Part shown: positions 1-6,310 of the stretch, piece after piece
Layout of the letters: each line of letters opens with the position of its first letter
How positions within the stretch are numbered: position 1 is the stretch's first letter
Assembly: GCA_030151885.1 (NCBI GenBank)
Contig: JASLCG010000073.1
Location: 1-13,297 of the forward strand
DNA length: 13,297 bases
From: Bacteroides sp.
Lineage (GTDB): Bacteria; Bacteroidota; Bacteroidia; Bacteroidales; Bacteroidaceae
Reading direction: 5' to 3'
Notes under the pieces: generated by a model
Databases searched by the model: none
What the model was told of the DNA's origin: nothing
What the model saw: the letters and a program-made list of their open reading frames with translations, nothing else
Position numbers and translations under genes: made by a program

Positions 1-145
1 AGCTTTTTCCGGTGCCAGAAGGAGCATTAATGAGATACACTTGTCCTTTGTTAAATGTAATGTTTTGTTGCCATACATCGGAAGTAATGGACGATTTACT
101 AGCAAATATATTTGGCAATATTGTTTTTAACTCTATCGTATTCAT
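1..145 (-). CDS. ABC-type ATP-binding protein, N-terminal fragment (runs off window)
   Basis: This is the first 48 codons of a minus-strand gene whose remainder lies to the left of the window. The ATG is at 145-143 and the frame stays open to base 1. Residues 35-48 read QVYLINAPSGTGKS, a beta strand followed by a Walker A P-loop (residues 41-48, APSGTGKS). The Pro-Ser-Gly-x-Gly-Lys-Ser form is typical of ABC transporter ATPases. The first glycine of the GxxxxGK[ST] consensus is replaced by Ala41; the Gly-Lys-Ser that contacts phosphate is intact. Only the P-loop is visible: no Q-loop, signature motif or Walker B can be checked, so the transported substrate and even transporter membership are unknown. 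The gene lies downstream of the terminator at 218-253, so it probably has its own promoter, but I see no TAnnTTTG box in 146-217. Another P-loop NTPase remains possible. Confidence 0.72.
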   Translation of the reverse strand, partial: MNTIELKTILPNIFASKSSITSDVWQQNITFNKGQVYLINAPSGTGKS

Positions 146-217
146 ATACTTTATAATTTATTGCTAATATAACTCTATTTTGTTTATAACGTAAATTAGA
201 ATCTCTTAGAAAAATTG

Positions 218-253
218 TAAAAAAAGAGTGAACTCATTTTGAATTCACTCTTT
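218..253 (-). terminator. Intrinsic terminator of the permease-to-DUF4836 operon
   Basis: Plus-strand arms AAAGAGTGAA (223-232) and TTCACTCTTT (244-253) form a 10-bp perfect stem. The loop can add three more pairs beyond one C/A mismatch. Read on the minus strand, the stem runs into a T-rich tract (complement of 218-225). It begins 8 bases beyond the stop codon of the DUF4836-like gene ending at 261, where an operon terminator is expected. The opposite side is also A/T-rich, so some bidirectional function is possible, but no plus-strand gene ends here. Confidence 0.85.
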
Positions 254-260
254 AAAAAAA

Positions 261-1745
261 TTATTTTACATCTATTATTTTATGTATTATATAAAATAAA
301 GAGTTCGTATTTTTATCTATAAAGCTAATATCTATATTGGACTTGAAAGGAGATTGTTGCTCTATTTTGATATAATCTAAGTTTTTAACAACTTCGATTT
401 CACGTTTATTTAGCTTCTGATGTAACATATCTGCTACAAATGGAATATTAGTAATTTCATTAACATCAAGTACTAAGAATCCGAAGTTCTGTTTCCCTTT
501 ATAATATCTAGAGCTTTTGATGTTGGGATTCTTTTTAAGAGGCCTTTTCGCAAAGCTCTGACTAGTAGTAATAAATGCTAAATCTTTCTCAATACCATAG
601 TAAATTGTAAATACATTGCCAATAACAGCTGAGTATAAGTTGTTAGTGATTATTTTGCTCTGTATATTATATTTTATAAACAGTTCTTCTATACTTTTTA
701 AAATACCTTTATCGTCCGTTTGTATAAGTGTATTAAAGTTAACTGATGGAAGAAAACCATTCAGAGATACATCTTCAAGTACTATTGCAATGTCGCCTTG
801 AGTCTTTTCTAGAATAGATGCCAAATCTTCTAAAATACTTTTGTATGGTTTAGAAATATCCATTTCTAGTATTTTACTTATCTGTTTTTTATTTGGAGCA
901 CCGTATCCTACAAATTTAGAATCGGGACTAATGTAGTTAATCAACTTATTTTTCACTCTATTGCTATAGGAAAATTCTTCAAGCGCCTTTTGTGTTTGAC
1001 GATCTTTGCAGCTAAGTTCTGATTGGACATTTAGTTTACCCTGTTCAAAGTTGATGTTAATTATATACTGAATATTAGCTAGATGCTTTTGTTCTAATCC
1101 AAATTTTAAGAAAGGTAGTTTGGATTTATTTAAAGGTAGTTTATCGAGGTTATTAGCTAAAATAACAATGTCATTTTTTTTCTTATTAATCTCTTTTTTA
1201 AACTCAGATTTATGGAGTGTATTTTCAGGAAATAATAAGCTTTTAAAAGTGTCAGAAGCTTTGTCTATATTATCCGTAAGAATAAATTGCTCTTTATTGA
1301 AGAGTATAAACATATTAGCTCTAAGATTTATGATTTTATAATCAGAGCCTTGTATTACTGTAGGTTTTAGCTCGTCTATTAACTCTACTAATTGTTTGTA
1401 GTTTTTGACAGCAATGTGAAGACTAACTGCATTATCACTCTTCAAGTCATTAAATAATATAAAGTATGCTTTAGAAGTATAGTCTAAAGGACCTTTACTA
1501 TCTAATAGAGAGGCAATAATTGCTGATGATGATTTACTTAAATCTAAGAAGCTAAGTAAGTTCCCTTCTTTAGTAGAGTTATCTAGAACTTGAGATTTAT
1601 TTAACAAAGAGTTTATATCTAGCTCTACTACTAAATCAGTGTTAGGAGTATAAGGGATTAATTTACTTAGATTTTGTTTTTCAACTCCAGCAAACAGGCA
1701 AATTGAAAATAATAGAAAAGTTATAGTTAGTTTAGTTCTTTTCAT
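261..1745 (-). CDS. DUF4836-like secreted protein, paralogue A
   Basis: A 494-residue protein of unknown function, resembling the DUF4836 family of Bacteroidales envelope proteins. I start it at the ATG at 1745, which gives a textbook signal peptide: a basic start (MKRTK), a hydrophobic core to about residue 18, and small residues (FAG) before V/E. The in-frame ATG at 1799 would add 18 residues translated from a hairpin and would bury the signal peptide. No good lipobox is visible, so the mature protein is probably periplasmic or attached otherwise. It is a clear paralogue of the upstream gene at 1823-3316: both have a VVELDI/IVFEFDV-type opening strand, GDIAI (317-321 here), RYYKG (413-417 here), a following G-[FY]-hydrophobic strand, and a LDY-x-KIE motif near the C-terminus. 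It is last in its operon, followed by a terminator. Family assignment is from remembered resemblance; the biochemical role is unknown. Confidence 0.8.
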   Translation of the reverse strand: MKRTKLTITFLLFSICLFAGVEKQNLSKLIPYTPNTDLVVELDINSLLNKSQVLDNSTKEGNLLSFLDLSKSSSAIIASLLDSKGPLDYTSKAYFILFNDLKSDNAVSLHIAVKNYKQLVELIDELKPTVIQGSDYKIINLRANMFILFNKEQFILTDNIDKASDTFKSLLFPENTLHKSEFKKEINKKKNDIVILANNLDKLPLNKSKLPFLKFGLEQKHLANIQYIININFEQGKLNVQSELSCKDRQTQKALEEFSYSNRVKNKLINYISPDSKFVGYGAPNKKQISKILEMDISKPYKSILEDLASILEKTQGDIAIVLEDVSLNGFLPSVNFNTLIQTDDKGILKSIEELFIKYNIQSKIITNNLYSAVIGNVFTIYYGIEKDLAFITTSQSFAKRPLKKNPNIKSSRYYKGKQNFGFLVLDVNEITNIPFVADMLHQKLNKREIEVVKNLDYIKIEQQSPFKSNIDISFIDKNTNSLFYIIHKIIDVK

Positions 1746-1774
1746 ATATATGTTATAGATGAATATTGAGTAAG

Positions 1775-1817
1775 AACTATTAAAGTCAGAAATATACATT
1801 TTCTGACTTTAATAGTT
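1775..1817 (-). repeat. Long perfect inverted repeat between the two DUF4836-like genes
   Basis: Left arm 1775-1792 and right arm TTTCTGACTTTAATAGTT (1800-1817) are exact reverse complements: 18 bp with a 7-base loop. It fills most of the 77-base gap between the stop of paralogue B (1823) and the start of paralogue A (1745). On the minus strand the stem ends in TAGTTCTTAC, without a proper T-tract; on the plus strand it runs into TTTATTTTATTTT. In the operon mRNA it would be a stable intercistronic hairpin, either a weak terminator/attenuator that lowers expression of paralogue A or a 3'-end stabiliser for the upstream message. A plus-strand terminator against antisense transcription is an alternative. 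Confidence 0.8.
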
Positions 1818-1822
1818 TTATT

Positions 1823-3316
1823 TTATTTTAAAGTGCTTAATATAAGTTCTAAAGCATTTAACTTAGATGATTTAAACTGTAGCCTCATTGTTGCAGAGTC
1901 TTTAGTTTGCATCTCTATTTTGGCGTAGTCAAGTAAATTTATTAGTTGACTGTTCTTTTCGCCAGTAAACATTAATAGCTGTTGTATTTGAGGCATTTGT
2001 ACTATTTTATCAAGATCTATTGTAAAGTATCCATAATCTTGATTTCCTTTATAATATCTAGCTTTTGTAATGTTGCTATCTTGCTTTTTAAAGTTGTCGA
2101 TAGTCTCTTTTAAAGATGTTAGGATAAACTTACCATTTTTTTCTGCAAAATAGATAGGTAGATATTTATCTTGAATCATAAATAGATTATCATCTAATGT
2201 AGTTATATCTTGACCTAATAAATTAGTAATATTAGTGAAAGCCTCTAGTAAGTTCTTTGAATTGCCATCTACTACTATTGCTAAATCTACTTTTGGATTA
2301 AATATGTTGGGGTCTATATTGTTAATATAGATAGCGATATCTCCATTAATGTTTTTAACAAGGTTAGTAATCTCTGTTTTAATATTTTGGTCTCTAATAC
2401 TTTGTAGCTTTGCAGAGCTAAACAGCTCTTTTGTCATAGGATTGTTAAGAATATTTTCTCCTATAGTATTTATATATGCTACTAGTATAGGGTTGTCAAT
2501 AATATACTGTTCTAATGATTTATCAATCTTTTTATAGGTATATAAATCTTTAATAGGATTTTCATCTTTGTATAAAACAGTCAACAAACTACTTATATAC
2601 CCTTTTTCAAATGAGATACTAATAGTTTGATAAATATCTTTTAAAAAGCTATTATCTATGTTTATCCCTGACATATTAAGAAAGCTGTGCAAAGCTTCAT
2701 TGCTATATACTAACTGTATATCATTTGCCTTATTACCTAGTGATTTACTATAGTACTGATTGTTTAGTGTATTGTCTCCAGGATTTATTGCAAGTTTAAT
2801 ATAATTCTCGTCAAACTGTTCGTTATTAATAATAAAACCTCTTGTATCAGAAAATATAACGCTTGTTTCTCCAATCTCATATACATTAAATTGGTCTACA
2901 GTTGTTTTGTTGACCTCCAAATCAATCGTCTCTGCTATGTCTATACATTGAGATGCTAGTTTTTTTGAATCTTTTACAGCAAAGTGTACTATTGGATATT
3001 GTTTTAACTTAGCAAATATAAGGTATGTTTTTTGTGTAAAGTCAATAGGACTTTCTTCTGTGTTTAAAATACCTTTTAATAAGACACTAATACTTTCTGG
3101 AGTACTATTAAGTATGTTTTCGATTTCAGCTGCTGATACTAATTTTTTTACATTAGCTTTTTTAACAAGCTGCGCTACATCAAATTCAAAAACAATACTT
3201 TCATTATCTACATAAACTTGATCTGCTAGTTTAGAATGTGTTTTGTCACAAGATGCTAGCAACGTAAATATTATCACTGTTAATGATAAACTTAAATAAC
3301 GGACTAATTTTTTCAT
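1823..3316 (-). CDS. DUF4836-like lipoprotein, paralogue B
   Basis: A 497-residue protein of the same family as its downstream neighbour. The N-terminus is a lipoprotein signal: basic MKK, a hydrophobic core, then LLASC with the lipidated cysteine at residue 23. The following residues are Asp-Lys. In Bacteroidota acidic residues just after the cysteine can favour surface export, but a single Asp is not enough to decide the location. Motifs shared with paralogue A include GDIAI (325-329), RYYKG (420-424), a Gly-Tyr-x-x-[IL]-Asp strand right after it, and LDYAKIE near the end. The two are close in length and collinear but well diverged, suggesting an old tandem duplication. The gap to rsmE upstream is 59 bases and contains a short hairpin but no recognisable promoter box, so co-transcription with rsmE is likely. 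No enzymatic motif is evident; the function is unknown. Confidence 0.83.
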   Translation of the reverse strand: MKKLVRYLSLSLTVIIFTLLASCDKTHSKLADQVYVDNESIVFEFDVAQLVKKANVKKLVSAAEIENILNSTPESISVLLKGILNTEESPIDFTQKTYLIFAKLKQYPIVHFAVKDSKKLASQCIDIAETIDLEVNKTTVDQFNVYEIGETSVIFSDTRGFIINNEQFDENYIKLAINPGDNTLNNQYYSKSLGNKANDIQLVYSNEALHSFLNMSGINIDNSFLKDIYQTISISFEKGYISSLLTVLYKDENPIKDLYTYKKIDKSLEQYIIDNPILVAYINTIGENILNNPMTKELFSSAKLQSIRDQNIKTEITNLVKNINGDIAIYINNIDPNIFNPKVDLAIVVDGNSKNLLEAFTNITNLLGQDITTLDDNLFMIQDKYLPIYFAEKNGKFILTSLKETIDNFKKQDSNITKARYYKGNQDYGYFTIDLDKIVQMPQIQQLLMFTGEKNSQLINLLDYAKIEMQTKDSATMRLQFKSSKLNALELILSTLK

Positions 3317-3338
3317 AAATTAAAGAGAATTATTAAAC

Positions 3339-3359
3339 AGTATTGCGAATGGCAATACT
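3339..3359 (-). terminator. Short hairpin between rsmE and the DUF4836-like pair
   Basis: AGTATTGC (3339-3346) and GCAATACT (3352-3359) pair perfectly around a 5-base loop. On the minus strand the stem is followed by GTTTAATAATT, a broken T-tract. It lies between the rsmE stop (3376) and the next start (3316), so it could terminate part of the transcription and partly uncouple the DUF4836-like genes from rsmE. The stem is only 8 bp, so termination would be weak. Confidence 0.45.
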
Positions 3360-3375
3360 ATTTTAGGTTAGTATT

Positions 3376-4074
3376 TTAATCTTGATTGATAACATTTATA
3401 GTGGAGGCAGCAAAAACAGCAGCAGTTTCAGTTCTTAATCTACTATCTCCCAAGGTTACTGGAATAAAACCATTTTCCAATGCTAAGTTAACCTCTTCGG
3501 GGCTAAAGTCTCCTTCTGGTCCAATAAGAATTAAAGCATTCTGGCCTTTTATATAGCTCTGTTTAAGGCTCTTTTTATCCTCTTCATAACAATGGGCTAT
3601 GAATTTTTGTCCATCAAAGGGTTGAGTAATAAAATCTTTAAACTCTTGTATTGGATTTAATTTTGGTAAATATGCATTTTTAGACTGTTTCATTGCCGAT
3701 ATTAATATCTTTTCAATTCGATCGGTTTTAATCACTTTTCGTTCAGAAAACCTACACTTTAAAAAGCTTAATTCATCCATACCTATCTCCGTATTTTTTT
3801 CAGCTACCCATTCATTTCGGTCCATATTTTTAGTAGGTCCCATTGCGATATGAATATAGTATGGTTTTCTAGGTACATCGTATTGAGAGAGTATATTTAC
3901 AAGACATTTTTTATTCGTTGCTAAAGTTATTTCAGCATTGTATAAGCTACCATTACCATCTGCTAGCTCAATTTGATCACCTTCTTTCAATCTTAGGACT
4001 CTACTGCAATGAGTAGCTTCTTCTGCCGGAAGTTCTTTTATTTTATTTATATCGGGAGTGTAAAAAATAGCCAT
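3376..4074 (-). CDS. rsmE: 16S rRNA (uracil-1498-N3)-methyltransferase RsmE
   Basis: A 232-residue SPOUT-class (knotted) methyltransferase. By family knowledge, RsmE uses S-adenosylmethionine to methylate N3 of U1498 (E. coli numbering) in helix 44 of 16S rRNA, acting on the 30S subunit as a dimer. The N-terminal 70 or so residues form the PUA-like RNA-binding domain (HCSRVLRLKEGDQIELADGNG). The C-terminal knot carries the SAM-binding signatures GPEGDFS (from residue 185) and LGDSRLRTETA (208-218), both essentially canonical. The length is close to that of E. coli RsmE (about 243). The start codon lies 5 bases past the stop of the BFN protein gene, showing tight operon coupling. No anomalies are seen. 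Confidence 0.95.
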   Translation of the reverse strand: MAIFYTPDINKIKELPAEEATHCSRVLRLKEGDQIELADGNGSLYNAEITLATNKKCLVNILSQYDVPRKPYYIHIAMGPTKNMDRNEWVAEKNTEIGMDELSFLKCRFSERKVIKTDRIEKILISAMKQSKNAYLPKLNPIQEFKDFITQPFDGQKFIAHCYEEDKKSLKQSYIKGQNALILIGPEGDFSPEEVNLALENGFIPVTLGDSRLRTETAAVFAASTINVINQD

Positions 4075-4079
4075 ATTTC

Positions 4080-4661
4080 TTAGTCAAGTTCAGCAATTCT
4101 ATCTCGCAAAATTGAAGCTAATTCATAATCTTCTGCGTCAATAGCTTGCTCTAGTTTTTTTTGTAGGTTTTTTACTTCATTTTTTTTAAGTTCGGCCTCT
4201 TCTTCTATTTTATCAGTAAATGCAAGCATTGTATCTTCTTTAATAACTTCTTCAATACACTCTTTATTAAGCACTTCTTCGATAATATAAATAGGAGCTT
4301 TGACTCTAAGCGCTAATGACAAAGCATCAGAGGTTCGAGAGTCAATCCTTGTAAACTCATCTTCTTTTTTAAGATATATGTAGGAGTAATAAACCCCTAC
4401 ATCCATTTTATATATTACAGCTTTTAATAAATCAATTTTAGCAAAGTCAAAGCAAGAAATCATAATATCTTGGGTTAAGGGTCTGGTGTTGCTTACCTTA
4501 TTAATAGCAGAGTAAACGGCGTGGGCCTCTTTCTCTCCTATAATAATTGGTATCTGTCTATTGGGTTGATCAACCTCTTCTAGAATAACACCAAAAACTC
4601 CAGGTTTTGTATGACTTTCAAAAACTTTTTTAACCTTAATTTCTACTTCCTTGTTTGTCAT
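4080..4661 (-). CDS. Bifunctional nuclease (BFN/DUF151) domain protein with C-terminal UVR motif
   Basis: A 193-residue two-part protein. Residues 1 to about 130 match the BFN domain (DNase-RNase family, formerly DUF151): a GVFGVILEE opening, IPIIIGEKEAHAV, and the diagnostic RIDSRTSDALSLALRVKAPIYI stretch (Ser-Asp-Ala then Leu-Ala-Leu-Arg). Residues about 157-193 form a UvrB/UvrC-type helical hairpin: KKLEQAIDAEDYELASILRDRI is close to the UVR consensus, in which this segment mediates protein-protein contact. A plant BFN protein has been reported to cleave DNA and RNA; the activity of bacterial members is poorly established, so 'nuclease' is a family label here. The gene sits 12 bases after the permease stop and 5 bases before rsmE, so all three are probably one transcript. 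This BFN-UVR fusion is typical of Bacteroidota. Confidence 0.9.
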   Translation of the reverse strand: MTNKEVEIKVKKVFESHTKPGVFGVILEEVDQPNRQIPIIIGEKEAHAVYSAINKVSNTRPLTQDIMISCFDFAKIDLLKAVIYKMDVGVYYSYIYLKKEDEFTRIDSRTSDALSLALRVKAPIYIIEEVLNKECIEEVIKEDTMLAFTDKIEEEAELKKNEVKNLQKKLEQAIDAEDYELASILRDRIAELD

Positions 4662-4673
4662 TCTTACTTTAAT

Positions 4674-5921
4674 TTATACAGCCGTTGATTCTTCTTGTTT
4701 AATTGTGTCTTTGCAAGTTGGTTCATGTTTGTATTTAAAGAAAATAGCAAACAGTACAGTAACAACTAATGCATACCCAGCAAAAATATACCAAGAATTT
4801 GGCCATCCGTACATATCTACAATTGCACCTGCAGCATAAGAACCTAGAATAGCTCCTAAGCCATTTGTCATAATCATAAATAAACCTTGTGCACTTGAAC
4901 GCATATTATGATCTGTTTCTTGATCTACATAAAGTGAACCAGATATGTTGAAAAAATCAAATGCTACACCATATACTAGCATTGATAAAATTAGCATCCA
5001 TACGCCCGATCCAGGATCTCCTAAACCTAGCAATCCAAATCTAAATACCCATGCTACCATACTAATAAGCATAACTCTTTTTATGCCAAATTTGCGTAAG
5101 GCAAAAGGAATCAATAATATACAAAGAGTTTCCGAAACTTGTGATAGAGATATTAAAGTATTTGCATGTTGAACACCAAATGTATCTGCAAATTCAGGAA
5201 TTTTCCCAAAATCAGTTAGATATCCATTGGCAAATGCATTTGTAATTTGCAGAGAAGCGCCTAGTAGCATACAGAAGATAAAAAACACAGCCATTTTTCT
5301 TTGTTTAAATAGTGCAAATGCTTTTAATCCAAAAGGATCTTTCATTCTTTTTTGCTCTTCAGGAGTTGCTGTAGGACAGTTAGGAAGTGTAAATGAATAT
5401 ACAGCTAAGATTAGTCCTACAATGGCCGCAAAGACCAGTTGCATAGAAGATACGTCATACTTTAAAAATCCAACAATGTTCATTGAGCAGATAAATCCAA
5501 CAGTTCCCCATACTCGGATTGGAGGAAATGTTTTAACAGTATCTAAGTTAGCCCTGTTTAGTGCATTATATGCAACCGAATTAGATAGAGCAATAGTTGG
5601 CATGTAAAAGCAAACGCTAGCTAGCATTATAGGGTACAGTGATGTATACGTAGTTTCAAATGATGCTAAATACAGCAATGCTGCAGATATAATGTGACAA
5701 ATACCTAGTAGTTTTTGTGCAGGAATCCATTTATCAGCAATAATACCAGTTATTGCAGGCATAAAAAGAGATGCAATTCCCATTGTTGCATAAAAGCTAC
5801 CAATTTCAGTCCCAGTGAAATCTAACTTCCCGCTAAGATAGCCTCCAAATGAAATTAACCATGCTCCCCATACTGCGTATTGTAGGAAATTCATGATTAT
5901 TAGGCGATACTTTATATTCAT
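4674..5921 (-). CDS. nupG: Nucleoside:H+ symporter, NupG-like MFS permease
   Basis: A 415-residue inner-membrane transporter with about 12 hydrophobic helices. It is highly similar along its whole length to what I recall of E. coli NupG: the N-terminal FLQYAVWGAWLISFGGYL, FMPAITGIIADKW in the loop after TM2, FPPIRVWGTVGFI, FALFKQRKMAVFFIFCMLLG, LQITNAFANGYL, FDFFNISGSLYV, and a C-terminal FAGYALVV followed by FKYKHEP. NupG-family permeases import purine and pyrimidine nucleosides with protons, so nucleoside salvage is the expected role; the exact substrate range cannot be read from sequence. The ATG at 5921 aligns with the NupG N-terminus; Met10 is a less likely alternative. It appears to be the first gene of its operon, with a TAnnTTTG box 35 bases upstream. 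Adding a BFN protein and rsmE behind a nucleoside importer has no obvious metabolic logic. Confidence 0.92.
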   Translation of the reverse strand: MNIKYRLIIMNFLQYAVWGAWLISFGGYLSGKLDFTGTEIGSFYATMGIASLFMPAITGIIADKWIPAQKLLGICHIISAALLYLASFETTYTSLYPIMLASVCFYMPTIALSNSVAYNALNRANLDTVKTFPPIRVWGTVGFICSMNIVGFLKYDVSSMQLVFAAIVGLILAVYSFTLPNCPTATPEEQKRMKDPFGLKAFALFKQRKMAVFFIFCMLLGASLQITNAFANGYLTDFGKIPEFADTFGVQHANTLISLSQVSETLCILLIPFALRKFGIKRVMLISMVAWVFRFGLLGLGDPGSGVWMLILSMLVYGVAFDFFNISGSLYVDQETDHNMRSSAQGLFMIMTNGLGAILGSYAAGAIVDMYGWPNSWYIFAGYALVVTVLFAIFFKYKHEPTCKDTIKQEESTAV

Positions 5922-5956
5922 AATATTATTTTAGTAAAACAAAATTTATATTATTA

Positions 5957-5964
5957 CAAATTTA
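5957..5964 (-). promoter_or_regulatory. Candidate -7 box for the nupG-like operon
   Basis: On the minus strand these bases read TAAATTTG, an exact match to the Bacteroidetes -7 consensus TAnnTTTG, ending 35 bases before the permease ATG. A -33 TTG at the usual spacing is not visible. Just upstream is a 7-bp inverted repeat (GCTATTT / AAATAGC, 5965-5983) that could be an operator or only AT-rich coincidence. Confidence 0.5.
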
Positions 5965-5994
5965 GCTATTTATTTAAAATAGCCTTGTTTAAAA

Positions 5995-6037
5995 CAGGTT
6001 TTAATACCTGAGATAATCCTTTTGTAGTAGATTATCT
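5995..6037. repeat. Two adjacent short inverted repeats upstream of the nupG-like gene
   Basis: CAGGT (5995-5999) / ACCTG (6006-6010) with a 6-base loop is immediately followed by AGATAATC (6011-6018) / GATTATCT (6030-6037) with an 11-base loop. On the minus strand the pair ends in TTTTAAAC. If transcription reads through from the candidate small RNA, these would fold in tandem ahead of the permease; otherwise they lie upstream of the permease -7 box and could be protein-binding sites. I recognise no riboswitch class. Confidence 0.45.
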
Positions 6038-6142
6038 TTATATAATAATAGAAATTGTTCCTAAATAATATAATGTAGTGGTTAGTTATTTAAAGAAAGT
6101 CTCTGTAATAAGATAACAGATGGTGGAGAGTCAAAAAAAAGC

Positions 6143-6181
6143 AAAAAAAAAATTGATTGTCATCCCGACAACCAATCTTTT
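6143..6181 (-). terminator. Strong intrinsic terminator of the candidate sRNA
   Basis: The minus strand reads AGATTGGTTGTC, a GGGAT loop, then GACAATCAATTT and a tract of 10 Ts (complement of 6143-6152). The stem is about 12-15 bp depending on A-T extension, with two G-U pairs. The plus-strand right arm is 6167-6181 and the loop is 6162-6166. It lies 130 bases past the rlmI stop, so it would also catch transcription reading through from the rlmI operon. Confidence 0.85.
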
Positions 6182-6212
6182 ATTAACCTTAAATCTAATA
6201 CCATGAAAAACA
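6143..6212 (-). ncRNA. Candidate small RNA with its own promoter and terminator
   Basis: A complete small transcription unit can be read on the minus strand. A TTG (-33) and TATATTTG (-7) are separated by 20 bases, fitting the Bacteroides promoter consensus. About 5 bases further the transcript would begin near GTGTTTTTCATGG, run through an unstructured A/T-rich part, and end in a stem-loop with a run of 10 Ts. The predicted length is about 70 nt. It contains no plausible coding frame. The permease downstream has its own -7 box, which favours a free sRNA over a 5' leader, although an attenuator leader for the permease is not excluded. The GTGTTTTTCATGGTATTAG stretch seems familiar to me from Bacteroides intergenic regions, but I cannot verify this or name a family. 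Confidence 0.6.
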
Positions 6213-6217
6213 CATTG

Positions 6218-6248
6218 CAAATATAGAATTGAATGTAAATATATGCAA
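6218..6248 (-). promoter_or_regulatory. Bacteroidetes-type promoter for the candidate sRNA
   Basis: Minus-strand TTG at 6248-6246 (-33 element), a 20-base spacer, and TATATTTG at 6225-6218, a perfect TAnnTTTG -7 box followed by CA. It is the only place in the window where both promoter elements appear at consensus spacing. A perfect CCTTATAAGG palindrome lies 8 bases upstream of the -33. Confidence 0.65.
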
Positions 6249-6290
6249 GATTTTTCCCTTATAAGGCTCAATCTTTAACGCCACTTAACG

Positions 6291-6310
6291 TTATTAAAAT
6301 ATTTTAATAA
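6291..6310. repeat. 20-bp A/T palindrome at the end of rlmI
   Basis: TTATTAAAATATTTTAATAA is a perfect palindrome directly adjoining the rlmI stop codon (6311-6313). With no G or C and no loop it would be a weak RNA hairpin. It may mark the 3' end of the rlmI message or be chance in AT-rich DNA. Confidence 0.4.

Larger units (their letters stand above)
5922..6310. other. Intergenic region (389 bases) between rlmI and nupG-like genes
   Basis: This is the longest stretch without a protein gene. From right to left on the minus strand it holds an all-A/T palindrome touching the rlmI stop codon (6291-6310), a 10-bp palindrome CCTTATAAGG (6257-6266), a -33/-7 promoter (6218-6248), a candidate 70-nt RNA ending in an intrinsic terminator (6143-6181), about 100 bases with no clear structure, two tandem inverted repeats, and the permease -7 box. 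No tRNA cloverleaf or convincing open reading frame is seen. Confidence 0.7.

Noticed and set aside
1746..1799. Extension of paralogue A to an upstream in-frame ATG at 1799 (18 extra residues)
   Set aside because: The extension is translated from the loop and one arm of the 18-bp hairpin and would put a polar stretch before a clean signal peptide; the ATG at 1745 fits better.
5227..5607. Plus-strand open frame of 126 codons inside the permease gene
   Set aside because: Fully antisense to the well-supported nupG-like gene; open frames of this length arise as codon shadows.
6203..6226. Tiny plus-strand reading frame MKNTLQI within the intergenic region
   Set aside because: Only seven codons, and it lies antisense to the candidate sRNA 5' end and its promoter; the ATGAAAAACACA likeness to a gene start is a by-product of the conserved RNA sequence.
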